In this document: one piece after another, positions 1 to 7,432 of the stretch
Numbering within the stretch: position 1 is the stretch's first letter
Layout: each line of letters begins with the position of its first letter
Source of the DNA: Clostridia bacterium
GTDB taxonomy: Bacteria > Bacillota_A > Clostridia > Christensenellales > CAG-138
Reading direction: 5' to 3'
Assembly: GCA_017556125.1 (NCBI GenBank)
Contig: JAFZCW010000004.1
Location: forward strand, 1 to 19,757
DNA: 19,757 nucleotides
Notes under the pieces: generated by a model
What the model was told of the DNA's origin: nothing
Databases searched by the model: none
What the model saw: the letters and a program-made list of their open reading frames with translations, nothing else
Translations under genes and position numbers: made by a program

Positions 1-56
1 ACCCCCATGCAGACAGAATCCTGACACCGGACTGCTCAACCCGAAAACAAGCTCAC

Positions 57-104
57 AGGACCGATTCCGCCCGAATGTCATCCGGCCGGAACCGGTCCTT
101 TTTC
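57..104 (+). terminator. Rho-independent terminator of a plus-strand gene left of the window
   Basis: The arms 57-69 and 87-99 are inverted repeats that pair over 13 positions with a single mismatch. The loop between them contains a further short CCG/CGG pairing. The right arm runs straight into a T-tract on the plus strand (99-103). There is no matching U-tract on the minus strand, so it serves rightward transcription. No plus-strand gene can be recognised in bases 1-56, so the gene it ends must lie outside the left edge. Confidence 0.7.
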
Positions 105-118
105 ATTTTGAAGCATGG

Positions 119-146
119 AAAAAGCAGGCCCTTTCGCAGAGCCTGC
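119..146 (-). terminator. Terminator of the oxaloacetate decarboxylase operon
   Basis: GCAGGC at 124-129 pairs with GCCTGC at 141-146. On the minus strand the stem is followed by a run of five T (119-123). It lies about 70 bases past the oadA stop codon and is the natural end of the oad transcript. It sits back to back with the rightward terminator at 57-104, so two transcription units converge here. Confidence 0.75.
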
Positions 147-215
147 CTGATCAATCGGAATGTCTGTTATCTCTTGACGATGAAAGCGTTCATCGACCAT
201 GAAAGCAAAGGAACC

Positions 216-1625
216 TTACTCGGAAAGATCTTCCACGTACAGGGTCCGCACAGCGGGTTCTTCCGGCTCGGCCGCTTTCTTCTCCGCGGCTTCACGGGCC
301 TCAAAGAATTTCATGGCTACCTGCGGGAGAAGCGCGTAACTCAGAACGTCTTCTTCCTGACGGATATGGTCCTTGACCTCTTCCCTGTACTTCTCGAGCT
401 CGGGCTTCAGCAGATCGGCGGGACGGCAGGTGATCAGTTCCGCGTCACCGATCGCCTTGCGGCGGACTTCCTCGTTGACCTCGCCGGGCAGACGGCCGTA
501 TTCGCCGCGGAGCAGGCCCTTTGACTCCTTCGTGAACGTCTTATACCGTTCGCCGGAAAGAACGTTCAGCACGGACTGCGTTCCCACAATCTGGCTTGTC
601 GGGGTGACGAGCGGCGGATAGCCGAAATCCTTGCGGACCCGCGGGATCTCTGCCAGCACGTCGTAGTACTTGTCTTCCGCTTTTGCCTGCTTCAGCTGGG
701 AGATCAGGTTGGACAGCATGCCTCCGGGGACCTGATAAAGCAGCGTATTGGTGTCAACACGGAGGGATTTTGTCGAGATCAGCCCTTCCGCAAACATCCT
801 GTCAAAGACCGGACGGAACATTTTCGCGGCTTCGGAAAGCTTGTTAATGTCCAGTCCCGTGTCACGGTCCGTACCCTGAAGCGCGGCGACCAGCGATTCG
901 GTGGCAGGCTGCGAGGTTCCGTTCCCGAAGGGAGACAGCGCGCAGTCCACGATATCCACGCCCGCCTGCGCGGCGCGCATGTAGAGCATGTCGCCGGTAC
1001 CGGTCGTATTATGGCTGTGAAGGTGGATCGGAACGCCCACCTCTTTCTTCATACGCGTGATCAGCGAATAGGCCGCCTCCGGCAGGAGCAGGTTGGCCAT
1101 GTCCTTGATGCAGACCACATCGGCGCCCATCTGCTCCAGTTCCTTTGCAAGCTTCACAAAGTAGTCTTCGCTGTGGACGGGGCTGATCGTATAGCTGATG
1201 GCCGGTTCGCAGATCCCGCCGTATTTCTTTGTATACTTGATGGCCGCCTCGAGGTTTCTGACATCGTTCAGGGCATCGAAGATACGGATAACGTCAATAC
1301 CGTTCTCGATCGATTTGCGGCAGAACTGCTCGACGACGTCGTCCGCGTAATGCTTGTAGCCCAGAATATTCTGGCCGCGGAACAGCATCTGGAGTTTTGT
1401 ATTCGGAAGATGCTTTCTCAGCGTGCGCAGCCTTTCCCAAGGATCCTCGTTCAGAAACCGCAGACAGGAATCGAATGTCGCACCGCCCCAGACTTCCAGC
1501 GACCAGTAGCCGATGGAATCCAGGATCTCGCACGCCGGGAGCATGTCTTCCGTGCGCATGCGCGTTGCAGCCAGAGACTGGTGCGCATCGCGCAGAATGG
1601 TATCGGTAATGTACAGTTTGGTCAT
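216..1625 (-). CDS. oadA: Oxaloacetate decarboxylase alpha subunit (carboxyltransferase)
   Basis: This 469-residue protein moves the carboxyl group from oxaloacetate to biotin on the carrier protein, giving pyruvate, the first half-reaction of the membrane sodium pump. The N-terminus is a DRE-TIM carboxyltransferase barrel. The metal ligands known from the family are visible as D13 (LRDAHQS), H203 and H205 (HLHSH), with the carboxyl-accepting-site lysine at K174 (CIKDMANL). The rest is the conserved carboxyltransferase domain shared with pyruvate carboxylase. There is no C-terminal biotinyl domain: the protein stops after a short acidic tail, consistent with the separate carrier gene upstream. 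The ATG is preceded by GGAGG at 1635-1639. It is last in the operon, 18 bases after oadB. Taken alone it could be a pyruvate carboxylase B subunit, but the adjacent OadB makes the decarboxylase role much more likely. Confidence 0.95.
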   Translation of the reverse strand: MTKLYITDTILRDAHQSLAATRMRTEDMLPACEILDSIGYWSLEVWGGATFDSCLRFLNEDPWERLRTLRKHLPNTKLQMLFRGQNILGYKHYADDVVEQFCRKSIENGIDVIRIFDALNDVRNLEAAIKYTKKYGGICEPAISYTISPVHSEDYFVKLAKELEQMGADVVCIKDMANLLLPEAAYSLITRMKKEVGVPIHLHSHNTTGTGDMLYMRAAQAGVDIVDCALSPFGNGTSQPATESLVAALQGTDRDTGLDINKLSEAAKMFRPVFDRMFAEGLISTKSLRVDTNTLLYQVPGGMLSNLISQLKQAKAEDKYYDVLAEIPRVRKDFGYPPLVTPTSQIVGTQSVLNVLSGERYKTFTKESKGLLRGEYGRLPGEVNEEVRRKAIGDAELITCRPADLLKPELEKYREEVKDHIRQEEDVLSYALLPQVAMKFFEAREAAEKKAAEPEEPAVRTLYVEDLSE

Positions 1626-1643
1626 GATTCTACTCCTCCGTTA

Positions 1644-2840
1644 TCAGCCGAACAGGGACAGGAAGACGCCCGCGGCGATCGCGGAACCGATCACGCCCGC
1701 GACGTTCGGGCCCATGGCGTGCATGAGCAGGAAGTTCTTCGGGTTCTCCTTCTGTCCGACCATCTGCGAGACGCGCGCCGCCATCGGGACGGCGGAGACG
1801 CCCGCGGATCCGATCAGCGGGTTGATCTTCTTCTTCGCAAACAGGTTGAAAAGCTTCACCAGCATGACGCCGCCCGCCGTTCCGAACGAAAACGCCAGAA
1901 CGCCGAGGATCATGATCGCGATCGTGTTCGGCCTGAGGAACGTTGCCGCCGTCGCCGTCGCGCCGACGGAGACGCCCAGAAAGATCGTCACGATATTCAT
2001 CAGCTCGTTCTGCATCGCCTTCGAAAGACGGTCCGTTACGCCGGATTCCTTCGCGAGGTTGCCCAGCATGAGCGATCCGACCAGCGGCGTGGCCGACGGT
2101 ACCAGGAACGCGACAAAAATCGTCACCACGATCGGGAAGATGATCTTTTCCGTCTTGGACACGCTTCTCAGCTGCTCCATCTCGATCATCCGCTCCTGCT
2201 TCGTCGTCAGCGCCTTCATGATCGGCGGCTGGATGACCGGCACCAGCGCCATGTACGAATACGCCGCCACCGCGATCGGGCCCAGAAGCTCCGGCTTCAG
2301 TTTCGACGTCACCAGAATCGCCGTCGGGCCGTCCGCGCCGCCGATGATCCCGATCGACGCGGCCGCGTTCGCGTCAAAGTTGATGCCCAGCACCGAATTG
2401 AACCATGCCGAGTTCCCCAGCACGATCGCGAGAATGAACGCGATGTAGATGCCGAGCTGCGCAGCGGCGCCGAAGATCAGGCTCTTCGGGTTCGCGATCA
2501 GCGGACCGAAGTCCGTCATCGCGCCCACGCCCATGAAGATCAGGCACGGGTAGATGCCGCATTTGACGCCGAGATACAGGTAGTCGATCAGTCCCGCCTG
2601 CTTCGGATCGCCGAGTACCGTCCAGTTCACGTGCCCGCCCGCGAAGATCTCCTCGTGGTACAGGCCCGCCCCGGGCAGGTTCGTCAGAAGCATCCCGAAC
2701 GCGATCGGCAGCAGAAGCAGCGGCTCGAATTTCTTCACGATCGCCAGATACAGCAGGACGCATGCGATCACGATCATCACCAGCTGCAGCGGCTGCTGCG
2801 TGATCTGGTAAAAGCCCAGTTGCTCTAAAAATGTTGCCAT
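1644..2840 (-). CDS. oadB: Oxaloacetate decarboxylase beta subunit (sodium-pumping decarboxylase)
   Basis: This 398-residue polytopic membrane protein releases CO2 from carboxybiotin and couples this to sodium export. All residues reported as important in Klebsiella OadB have equivalents at the same relative spacing: D170 (GGADGPT), Y196, N340, G344, S349 and R356 (in [17 protein letters not shown]). The start chosen is the ATG at 2840, giving [10 protein letters not shown]; it has a GGAGGGG site at 2844-2850. The frame stays open upstream to 2939, but that stretch overlaps the biotin-carrier gene and looks unrelated to OadB. It lies 10 bases after the carrier gene and 18 before oadA. Homologues also serve methylmalonyl-CoA and glutaconyl-CoA decarboxylases; the oxaloacetate-type alpha subunit next to it decides the call. 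Confidence 0.96.
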   Translation of the reverse strand: MATFLEQLGFYQITQQPLQLVMIVIACVLLYLAIVKKFEPLLLLPIAFGMLLTNLPGAGLYHEEIFAGGHVNWTVLGDPKQAGLIDYLYLGVKCGIYPCLIFMGVGAMTDFGPLIANPKSLIFGAAAQLGIYIAFILAIVLGNSAWFNSVLGINFDANAAASIGIIGGADGPTAILVTSKLKPELLGPIAVAAYSYMALVPVIQPPIMKALTTKQERMIEMEQLRSVSKTEKIIFPIVVTIFVAFLVPSATPLVGSLMLGNLAKESGVTDRLSKAMQNELMNIVTIFLGVSVGATATAATFLRPNTIAIMILGVLAFSFGTAGGVMLVKLFNLFAKKKINPLIGSAGVSAVPMAARVSQMVGQKENPKNFLLMHAMGPNVAGVIGSAIAAGVFLSLFG

Positions 2841-2850
2841 CCGCCCCTCC

Positions 2851-3210
2851 TTATTCCATTGCGAAGAGAGGTGTGCCTGTCTCGACCGAAGCGCCCTTCT
2901 GTACAAATACGTCCTTGATCGTTCCGTCTGCCGGCGCAAGGATCTCGTTCTCCATCTTCATCGCCTCGAGGATCATTACCGTGTCTCCCGATTTGACTCT
3001 GTCCCCCGCCTTGTAGTTCACCGCCAGAATGTTCCCCGGCATCGGTGAGCTGACCGCATTCCCGCCCGCTGACGGCTTCGCGGCCGGCGCAGGAGCTGCC
3101 GCAGGAGCGGCTGCGGGAGCGGGAGCGGCTTTCTGCGCCGCAGTCCCGTCGATTTCCTCAACGGAGATCTGGTACGTGGTTCCGTTTACGTTAACGATAA
3201 AATTACGCAT
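2851..3210 (-). CDS. Biotin carboxyl carrier protein of the decarboxylase
   Basis: This 119-residue protein carries the biotin that shuttles CO2 between the alpha and beta subunits. Residues 1-22 are a short conserved start. Residues 23-50 are an Ala/Pro-rich flexible linker, and about 51-119 form a biotinyl/lipoyl domain with the motif EAMKMEN, so the biotinylated lysine should be K85. A conserved SPMPGN lies at 55-60. In Klebsiella this domain is fused to the alpha subunit; here it is free, as is common in Clostridia and in methylmalonyl-CoA decarboxylases (gamma subunit). The start is ATG at 3210 with GGAGG at 3223-3227. It is 25 bases after oadG. Confidence 0.95.
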   Translation of the reverse strand: MRNFIVNVNGTTYQISVEEIDGTAAQKAAPAPAAAPAAAPAPAAKPSAGGNAVSSPMPGNILAVNYKAGDRVKSGDTVMILEAMKMENEILAPADGTIKDVFVQKGASVETGTPLFAME

Positions 3211-3235
3211 ATGTATTTCAATCCTCCAGTATTAT

Positions 3236-3514
3236 TTACGATATTTTCTTGATCGATCTGATCCGGAGACCGGACACATCTTTGCCCATCACCGTCGCGA
3301 TCGCGGCAGATACGGCAGCAACAAACTCCTGACGGTTGGCGATCTCATTCTCGTCCGCTGCAGGAACCGCCTTGACCGGCTCTTCCTTCTTCCTGTTCAG
3401 CGAATTGATAACCAAACTCGTCAGAGTAACAATTAAAATCAGGGCGATCAGTCCGACGAACACGGTCCCGAAACCCAGTATTGTTGTGGATAACCACAAT
3501 GGCAGATTTCCCAT
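3236..3514 (-). CDS. oadG: OadG-family small membrane subunit of the decarboxylase
   Basis: This 92-residue protein is the small membrane anchor and assembly subunit of the sodium-pumping decarboxylase (gamma in Oad, delta in methylmalonyl-CoA decarboxylase). Residues about 8-38 form one hydrophobic membrane helix (GFGTVFVGLIALILIV). A charged linker and a short C-terminal segment follow (about 60-92, ending in LRIRSIKKIS), as in other clostridial OadG proteins. It is the first gene of the operon, with ATG at 3514 and GGGAGG at 3521-3526. Small size and low conservation limit confidence in the exact subtype, but the location and topology fit well. Confidence 0.88.
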   Translation of the reverse strand: MGNLPLWLSTTILGFGTVFVGLIALILIVTLTSLVINSLNRKKEEPVKAVPAADENEIANRQEFVAAVSAAIATVMGKDVSGLRIRSIKKIS

Positions 3515-3595
3515 TATTACCCTCCCAGCGAATGATATGCGGATGTTTTTTCAGGGCCGATTGATCAAGCCCCAACCTACCCCACATTAAATGAC

Positions 3596-3624
3596 AGTAT
3601 ATATGATTCAGCCGTTTTCTGCAA
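3596..3624 (-). promoter_or_regulatory. Candidate promoter of the oad operon
   Basis: On the minus strand there is a TTGCAG (-35, 3619-3624), a 17-base spacer and TATACT (-10, 3596-3601). This would start transcription near 3589 and give a leader of about 75 bases before oadG. The -10 is good, the -35 is weak (3 of 6). It is the best match in the 225-base gap between deoC and oadG. Confidence 0.5.
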
Positions 3625-3646
3625 TAGTGACACGGCACAGAAACGG
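3612..3646. repeat. Imperfect inverted repeat over the oad -35 box
   Basis: CCGTTTTCTG at 3612-3621 is mirrored by CAGAAACGG at 3638-3646, with one base missing from the right arm. The left arm overlaps the -35 hexamer of the candidate oad promoter. It could be an operator for a dimeric regulator; no regulator gene is adjacent. Confidence 0.3.
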
Positions 3647-3678
3647 GAAGAATCGGCTGCCGGTTCCCGTATCCGAAT

Positions 3679-3709
3679 AAAAAACATGTCCCCGTTTTCA
3701 GGGGACATG
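3679..3709 (-). terminator. Rho-independent terminator after deoC
   Basis: A perfect 9-bp stem is formed by 3685-3693 (CATGTCCCC) and 3701-3709 (GGGGACATG) with a 7-base loop. On the minus strand it is followed by six T (3679-3684). It lies 30 bases after the deoC stop and ends the leftward rluB-deoC transcript ahead of the oad promoter. Confidence 0.88.
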
Positions 3710-3739
3710 CCGGATAGTGTTCTTTCTTCCGGATATGCG

Positions 3740-4405
3740 TTATTTGTTTTTTGCCCCTTCGACGATCGCGATCCCGCTGCTCGCGCCGATGCGCGTCGCG
3801 CCAGCTTCGATCATGGCCGCCGCGTCTTCATAGGTCCGGATCCCGCCGGACGCTTTCACGCCCATCTCGGAACCCACGGTCTCGCGCATCAGACGGATAT
3901 CCTCCACCGTTGCGCCGCCCGTGGAGAAGCCCGTGGAAGTCTTCACGAAATCCGCGCCGGCTTCCTTTGCCGCCGTGCAGGCCATCACCTTCTCCTCATC
4001 CGTCAGAAGGCATGTTTCAATGATGACCTTGACCAGCGCCCTGTCGTGGGAGGCTTTTACGACGCGCTCGATATCTTTTTTCACATAATCCCAGTTGCCG
4101 GATTTGATCGCTCCGACGTTGATGACCATGTCCACCTCTTCCGCGCCGTTCTTCACCGCGTCCGCCGCCTCGTACGCCTTCGCTTCCGTGCTCATCGCGC
4201 CGAGCGGGAACCCGACCACGCAGCAGGTCTTGACCCCGGATCCTTTCAGCAGTTCCGCCGCAAGCGGGACATAGCAGGTGTTGACGCAGACGGAAGCGAA
4301 CTGATACTCCCTTGCCTCCTCGCAGAGCTTGCGGATCTGGTCCTCTGTCGCATTCGCCTTGAGGAGCGTGTGGTCGATGTACCGGGCTATATTGCGTTCA
4401 TCCAT
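3740..4405 (-). CDS. deoC: Deoxyribose-phosphate aldolase
   Basis: The cytosolic enzyme splits 2-deoxyribose 5-phosphate into glyceraldehyde 3-phosphate and acetaldehyde in deoxynucleoside breakdown. The 221 residues match the usual length of DeoC from Gram-positives. Catalytic residues are visible: D92 (EVDMVINVG), Schiff-base lysine K155 ([14 protein letters not shown]) and K184 (VKASGGIR). The frame could start at a TTG at 4414. The ATG at 4405 is preferred because the AGGA at about 4417-4420 is 9 bases away from it but only 3 from the TTG. It starts 29 bases after a LicC-like nucleotidyltransferase gene, so the two are probably cotranscribed. No other deo genes (phosphopentomutase, nucleoside phosphorylase) are nearby. 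Confidence 0.95.
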   Translation of the reverse strand: MDERNIARYIDHTLLKANATEDQIRKLCEEAREYQFASVCVNTCYVPLAAELLKGSGVKTCCVVGFPLGAMSTEAKAYEAADAVKNGAEEVDMVINVGAIKSGNWDYVKKDIERVVKASHDRALVKVIIETCLLTDEEKVMACTAAKEAGADFVKTSTGFSTGGATVEDIRLMRETVGSEMGVKASGGIRTYEDAAAMIEAGATRIGASSGIAIVEGAKNK

Positions 4406-4434
4406 TCGATTCAAGTCCTTTCTGTATATTCAGT

Positions 4435-5142
4435 TTATTTCTGTACGGTGGATACGTGTTCCGCGATCCTGTTGTAATCCTCGAGGCAGTCGATCTCCCC
4501 CCAGAATTCCCCTTCCACGTCTTTGACGTAGACCGGGTATTCCCAGCAGTGTTCATACAGAACGTTCTCCCACCAGATCCTGTACTGTTCGTTCCGGACC
4601 ATGCGGTCCATTCTGGCGCGGAATCCGCTTACAAAACCGCTGCTGATCTTTGCGGCGCCGACATATTCGCAGGTCCGTTCCGATTCGGGAAGATCCTTGC
4701 CGTAGTTCACAAGATATCCGTCTTTCGTCTTGAAGAAGTAGTCGCCGGTCAGCGTTCTCGTGACGTCTCCGAGCATGGTCGCCGGCTCTTCCGACCGGAT
4801 CAGCATGTCCAGGAGCGTTTTGTCCCAGTAAACGTCCGCGTTGGCCAGGATAACGTCCTCTTCCCCGGTCATCGCTTCACGGGCGAACCAGAGGGAGCCG
4901 ATGCTGTTCGTCACGCGGAAAAACGGATTGTGGTACCATTCCACCGTATAATCCCGGAGCGCTTCATGCAGAAGTTCTTCCTTGTATCCGGTCACGATAC
5001 CGACACGGCAGCCGTTTTCCAGCAGCATACGGACGGTGCGTTCAATAAGCGGCATGCCGCCCACAGGCCAAAGGCACTTCGGTCTGTCGGCATACGCGCC
5101 CATTCTGCTTCCGATTCCGCCGGCCATCAGGATTGCAAGCAT
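4435..5142 (-). CDS. LicC-like nucleotidyltransferase
   Basis: This 235-residue protein belongs to the sugar-phosphate nucleotidyltransferase superfamily. The N-terminal signature is at 5-31 (LMAGGIGSRM...DRPKCLWPVGG). A metal-binding Asp is at D103 (NADVYW), and the C-terminal GEIDCLEDYNRI (215-226) carries the second metal Asp at D218. The pattern of short length, a W-x-N segment and the terminal EID-x-x-x-DY motif resembles LicC, the CTP:phosphocholine cytidylyltransferase of pneumococcus and Haemophilus. Relatives activate other small phosphates (aminoethylphosphonate, inositol phosphate), so the substrate is not certain. Two LicD-family genes lie in the same window, which supports a role in activating a phospho-substituent for the surface glycan. 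No choline kinase or choline transporter is present. The start is ATG at 5142 with purine-rich AGGAAG just upstream. Confidence 0.75.
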   Translation of the reverse strand: MLAILMAGGIGSRMGAYADRPKCLWPVGGMPLIERTVRMLLENGCRVGIVTGYKEELLHEALRDYTVEWYHNPFFRVTNSIGSLWFAREAMTGEEDVILANADVYWDKTLLDMLIRSEEPATMLGDVTRTLTGDYFFKTKDGYLVNYGKDLPESERTCEYVGAAKISSGFVSGFRARMDRMVRNEQYRIWWENVLYEHCWEYPVYVKDVEGEFWGEIDCLEDYNRIAEHVSTVQK

Positions 5143-5215
5143 TTTCTTCCTGTCTCCCTTCCTGTCTTCCTCTGTATTTTTACATATTCCGCGGTGTTCT
5201 GCAACAATACGCGGT

Positions 5216-5935
5216 TTATCGGATACCGTCCAGCTGTCTGATCTCCTCTTCCGTAAGATATCGCCATTCGCCGGACTTCATCCCGCCCAGCTCCAGCGGT
5301 CCGTATTTCTCGCGCTTCAGACGGAGTGTCCTGTGGCCGACCGCCTCGAGCATTCTCCGGACCTGCCTGTTCCGCCCCTCGTGGATCGTGATCAGAAAAG
5401 AAGTGTTCCCCTCCCGGTTTTCCCGGACAGCGCGTATCTTCGCCGGCGCGGTCATCCCGTCTTCAAGCTCCACGCCGTTCGTCAGGGATGCTATCTCCTG
5501 CGCCGTCAGCTTTCCGTCGCAGACGGCGTAATAGGTTTTTTCCACGCGGTATCTCGGGTGCATCATTCTGTTCGCCCGTTCGCCGTCGTTGGTCAGCAGA
5601 ATCAGTCCTTCGCTGTTGATATCCAGCCTTCCCACGTGAAACAGCCTTTCCGGGACGTCCGCGATGCAGTCCTGCACCGTTTTCCGGTTCTGCGGATCGC
5701 TGGACGTGCTGACAACGCCGCGGGGCTTGTACAGCATGATCCAGACCCGTCTTTCCTCCCGGCGGATCCGTTTTCCGTCCACTTCCACTCTGTCCGAGTG
5801 CGGATCGACCGACATGCCTAGCTCCGCGGGTTTTCCGTTTACACGGACTCTCCCCGCCTGTATGATCTCCTCGCATGCGCGCCTGGACGCGACACCGCAG
5901 GATGCCATGTATTTTTGAAGACGTTCCTCTTCCAT
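5216..5935 (-). CDS. rluB: rRNA pseudouridine synthase (RluB/RsuA family)
   Basis: The enzyme isomerises a specific uridine to pseudouridine in ribosomal RNA. Of its 239 residues, about 4-60 form an S4 RNA-binding domain (ERLQKYMASCGVASRR). About 64-235 form the catalytic domain, with the catalytic Asp at D105 (GRLDINSEGLILLTNDG) and the late motif EGRNRQVRRML at 186-196. The frame is open up to 5998, but the ATG at 5935 is chosen because homologues begin at MEEERLQKYM, an AGGA lies 9 bases upstream, and a promoter occupies 5967-5995. RluB (23S) is the usual Bacillota assignment; RsuA or RluF specificity cannot be excluded. It probably leads the transcript that continues into the LicC-like gene and deoC. 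Confidence 0.9.
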   Translation of the reverse strand: MEEERLQKYMASCGVASRRACEEIIQAGRVRVNGKPAELGMSVDPHSDRVEVDGKRIRREERRVWIMLYKPRGVVSTSSDPQNRKTVQDCIADVPERLFHVGRLDINSEGLILLTNDGERANRMMHPRYRVEKTYYAVCDGKLTAQEIASLTNGVELEDGMTAPAKIRAVRENREGNTSFLITIHEGRNRQVRRMLEAVGHRTLRLKREKYGPLELGGMKSGEWRYLTEEEIRQLDGIR

Positions 5936-5966
5936 TCCCGGGATTCCTGTTCTTTCGTTTGCTTTA

Positions 5967-5995
5967 ACGTTACAGTTTCGGCAGTTTTCTGTCAA
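5967..5995 (-). promoter_or_regulatory. Candidate promoter of rluB
   Basis: The minus strand has a perfect TTGACA at 5990-5995, a 17-base spacer and TAACGT (3 of 6 to TATAAT) at 5967-5972. Transcription would begin near 5960, about 25 bases before the rluB ATG, leaving room for the AGGA ribosome binding site. Confidence 0.5.
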
Positions 5996-6030
5996 CAACC
6001 GCAGTTATACTGGATACATGGCAGGCGCGG

Positions 6031-6059
6031 TTGACGCTTCCGCGCAAAAAGGATATGAT
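6031..6059 (+). promoter_or_regulatory. Candidate promoter of the VanZ-like gene, abutting its start codon
   Basis: On the plus strand TTGACG (6031-6036), a 17-base spacer and TATGAT (6054-6059) make a good sigma-A-type promoter. The predicted transcript start (about 6066) falls inside the GTG start region and 2 bases before the ATG at 6068. If used, it gives a nearly leaderless mRNA. A weaker alternative -10, TATACT, sits at 6006-6011 without a good -35. Confidence 0.45.
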
Positions 6060-6061
6060 AG

Positions 6062-6553
6062 GTGCCTATGGAAAACGCAATGCCGAAAAGAAAAAAGATC
6101 GCTCTTGTTCTGATTATACTGGTGCTCTGCTTTATCTGGGGGCAGTCTCTCCTTGACGGGGAGGCATCGTCCAGGGAAAGCGGTTTCGTCTTCCAGCTGG
6201 TCTACCCGTTCCTGTACCGCGTCTTCGGGGAAGTCGACGCCACCGAGCACCTTCTCCGGAAGCTGGCGCATTTTATGGAATATGCCGCCCTTGGCTGCAG
6301 CCTTTCTCTTTACTTCGGTTATGACCAGAAGTCCGTTCTGAAGGGCATGAACGTCGCGCTCCTCGCTGCGCTGTTCGATGAGACCATCCAGCTCTTCTCC
6401 GTCTCCAGGGGACCGCAGATCTCGGATATCTGGCTCGATTTTTCCGGGGCGGTCACCGGGATCCTGATCTTTTCCGTGTGCTTCTTTGCGGTCGTCCGGA
6501 TCCGGAATCATTCGGCCGAAAAGAAGTCTTCCGATCCTTCCGCCCGCTCATAA
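6062..6553 (+). CDS. VanZ-like family membrane protein
   Basis: This 163-residue membrane protein is of the VanZ-like family, whose founder gives low-level teicoplanin resistance in enterococci; most members have no known function. A first hydrophobic helix spans about 13-30. The family motif RKLAHFMEYAALG (66-78) and the second motif DETIQLFSVSRGPQISDIWLDFSGAVTGI (106-134) are clear. Two further helices fall around 70-85 and 125-150. The GTG at 6062 is the first start, with AAGGA (6049-6053) 8 bases upstream; an in-frame ATG at 6068 is the alternative. It is the only plus-strand gene in the window, divergent from rluB and convergent with the LicD gene on its right. Confidence 0.85.
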   Translation: MPMENAMPKRKKIALVLIILVLCFIWGQSLLDGEASSRESGFVFQLVYPFLYRVFGEVDATEHLLRKLAHFMEYAALGCSLSLYFGYDQKSVLKGMNVALLAALFDETIQLFSVSRGPQISDIWLDFSGAVTGILIFSVCFFAVVRIRNHSAEKKSSDPSARS

Positions 6554-6598
6554 AGCGCCTCCCCGGTTCCGGCTCCTCCGCCGGATATCCATCCAAGC

Positions 6599-6627
6599 AA
6601 AAAATAACCGGCAGTCTGGCTGCCGGC
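6599..6627 (-). terminator. Terminator after the LicD-family gene
   Basis: CCGGCAG (6609-6615) and CTGCCGG (6621-6627) form a perfect 7-bp stem with a 5-base loop. On the minus strand it is followed by a T-rich tail (6599-6608). It lies just past the licD stop. On the plus strand the same hairpin is followed only by CTTGTCTGTT, so it may also weakly stop the convergent VanZ-like transcript. Confidence 0.8.
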
Positions 6628-6634
6628 TTGTCTG

Positions 6635-7420
6635 TTACAGTTTGATCCCCTTGATGTTGTGCGTAGGCCGCTGCTTTTCTTTCGGCGGCGGCGTCATAGA
6701 GTCGCCGTACCGCTGTGTCAGATACCGGTCATATTCTTTCGGTACCGGAAGCATCTGTCCCCAGAAGGGCACCCGGATGGTTTCGGTGAAGATGCTGCGG
6801 TCGATCACCGGCTTGTTGGGGCCGAAATGGCAGATCTGGCAGAGTTTGTTCTTGTCCTTCCTGTAGTACCGCATATGCCTGTCCGCCATGTGATTGAGGA
6901 ACGAGAGCGGCGCCAGCGCGAACGGCGCGTATCTCCACTCATGGATCATACCGAGTTTATAGTATCTGACGTCCGTATAATGGGAGACCATCTTCGCCTG
7001 ATGAAGATAATCCTTCTCTGAAACATAATCCATCGGGAAAACGTCGACGTATACGCCGTGGCAGATGGGCAGATGCGCTGTCCCGTTCTCCGTATACAGC
7101 GTCCGGGACGCGAAGACCTTGCCGAAATTGTACGGATATTTTTCCGTGTTCTCCATGCACTGGAAAATATATCCCTCCGGAAGGCTGTCCTTGGCGACCG
7201 CCATGAATCTGTCATAATCGTCCCGGGTCATCATGATATCCGCGTCATCGTCCCACGGAATGAATCCCTTATGGCGTATCGCGCCGAGCAGGGTGCCGCC
7301 CATCAGAACATAGCCGATCCCGTTTTCCGAACAGACTTTGTCGATCGCCACAAGGATATCCAGCATGACTTTCTGGATTTCCCGGATATCATATCCTCCG
7401 ATAATATACGTCTCTTCCAT
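6635..7420 (-). CDS. LicD-family phosphotransferase (first copy)
   Basis: This 261-residue LicD/FKTN-type protein has the diagnostic block [20 protein letters not shown] (42-61), whose Asp cluster binds metal. Known LicD proteins move phosphocholine from CDP-choline onto teichoic acid or lipooligosaccharide sugars; others in the family act on different phosphodiester donors. A second conserved part is GVYVDVFPMDYV (about 124-135). No signal peptide is seen, so it should act in the cytoplasm before export. The ATG at 7420 has GGAG 4 bases upstream; the earlier ATG at 7432 has no binding site and abuts a terminator U-tract. It stands 55 bases after the GntR gene, outside the main polysaccharide operon, and is only distantly related to the LicD at 15195-16028. 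Confidence 0.87.
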   Translation of the reverse strand: MEETYIIGGYDIREIQKVMLDILVAIDKVCSENGIGYVLMGGTLLGAIRHKGFIPWDDDADIMMTRDDYDRFMAVAKDSLPEGYIFQCMENTEKYPYNFGKVFASRTLYTENGTAHLPICHGVYVDVFPMDYVSEKDYLHQAKMVSHYTDVRYYKLGMIHEWRYAPFALAPLSFLNHMADRHMRYYRKDKNKLCQICHFGPNKPVIDRSIFTETIRVPFWGQMLPVPKEYDRYLTQRYGDSMTPPPKEKQRPTHNIKGIKL

Positions 7421-7432
7421 CGTTCTCCACAT

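Noticed and set aside
1..56. Possible coding tail at the left edge
   Set aside because: It is too short to assign a frame. Only the terminator at 57-104 hints at a gene further left.
1011..2828. A 605-codon open frame on the plus strand over oadA/oadB
   Set aside because: The translation is a low-complexity Arg/Asp/His string typical of an antisense shadow. The minus-strand genes are certain from conserved catalytic residues.
2841..2939. N-terminal extension of OadB
   Set aside because: The extra 33 residues overlap the biotin carrier gene and do not resemble OadB; the ATG at 2840 has a strong ribosome binding site.
3515..3739. Riboswitch or small RNA in the gap between deoC and oadG
   Set aside because: I could recognise only the deoC terminator, a candidate promoter and an inverted repeat; nothing matches a known riboswitch core by eye.
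4403..4414. TTG start for deoC, three codons upstream of the chosen ATG
   Set aside because: The AGGA element is only 3 bases from the TTG but 9 from the ATG, so the ATG is better placed.
5143..5215. Possible promoter or terminator between rluB and the LicC-like gene
   Set aside because: There is a 5-bp CCGCG/CGCGG stem with a large loop and no U-tract, and only weak promoter-like hexamers (TTGCAG with TAAAAA); too weak to list.
5936..5998. N-terminal extension of the pseudouridine synthase
   Set aside because: It would contain the candidate promoter at 5967-5995, and homologues begin at the S4 domain just after the ATG at 5935.
6005..6511. A 168-codon minus-strand open frame opposite the VanZ-like gene
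   Set aside because: It has no recognisable domain and lies in the divergent region between rluB and VanZ; the VanZ motifs on the plus strand are clear.
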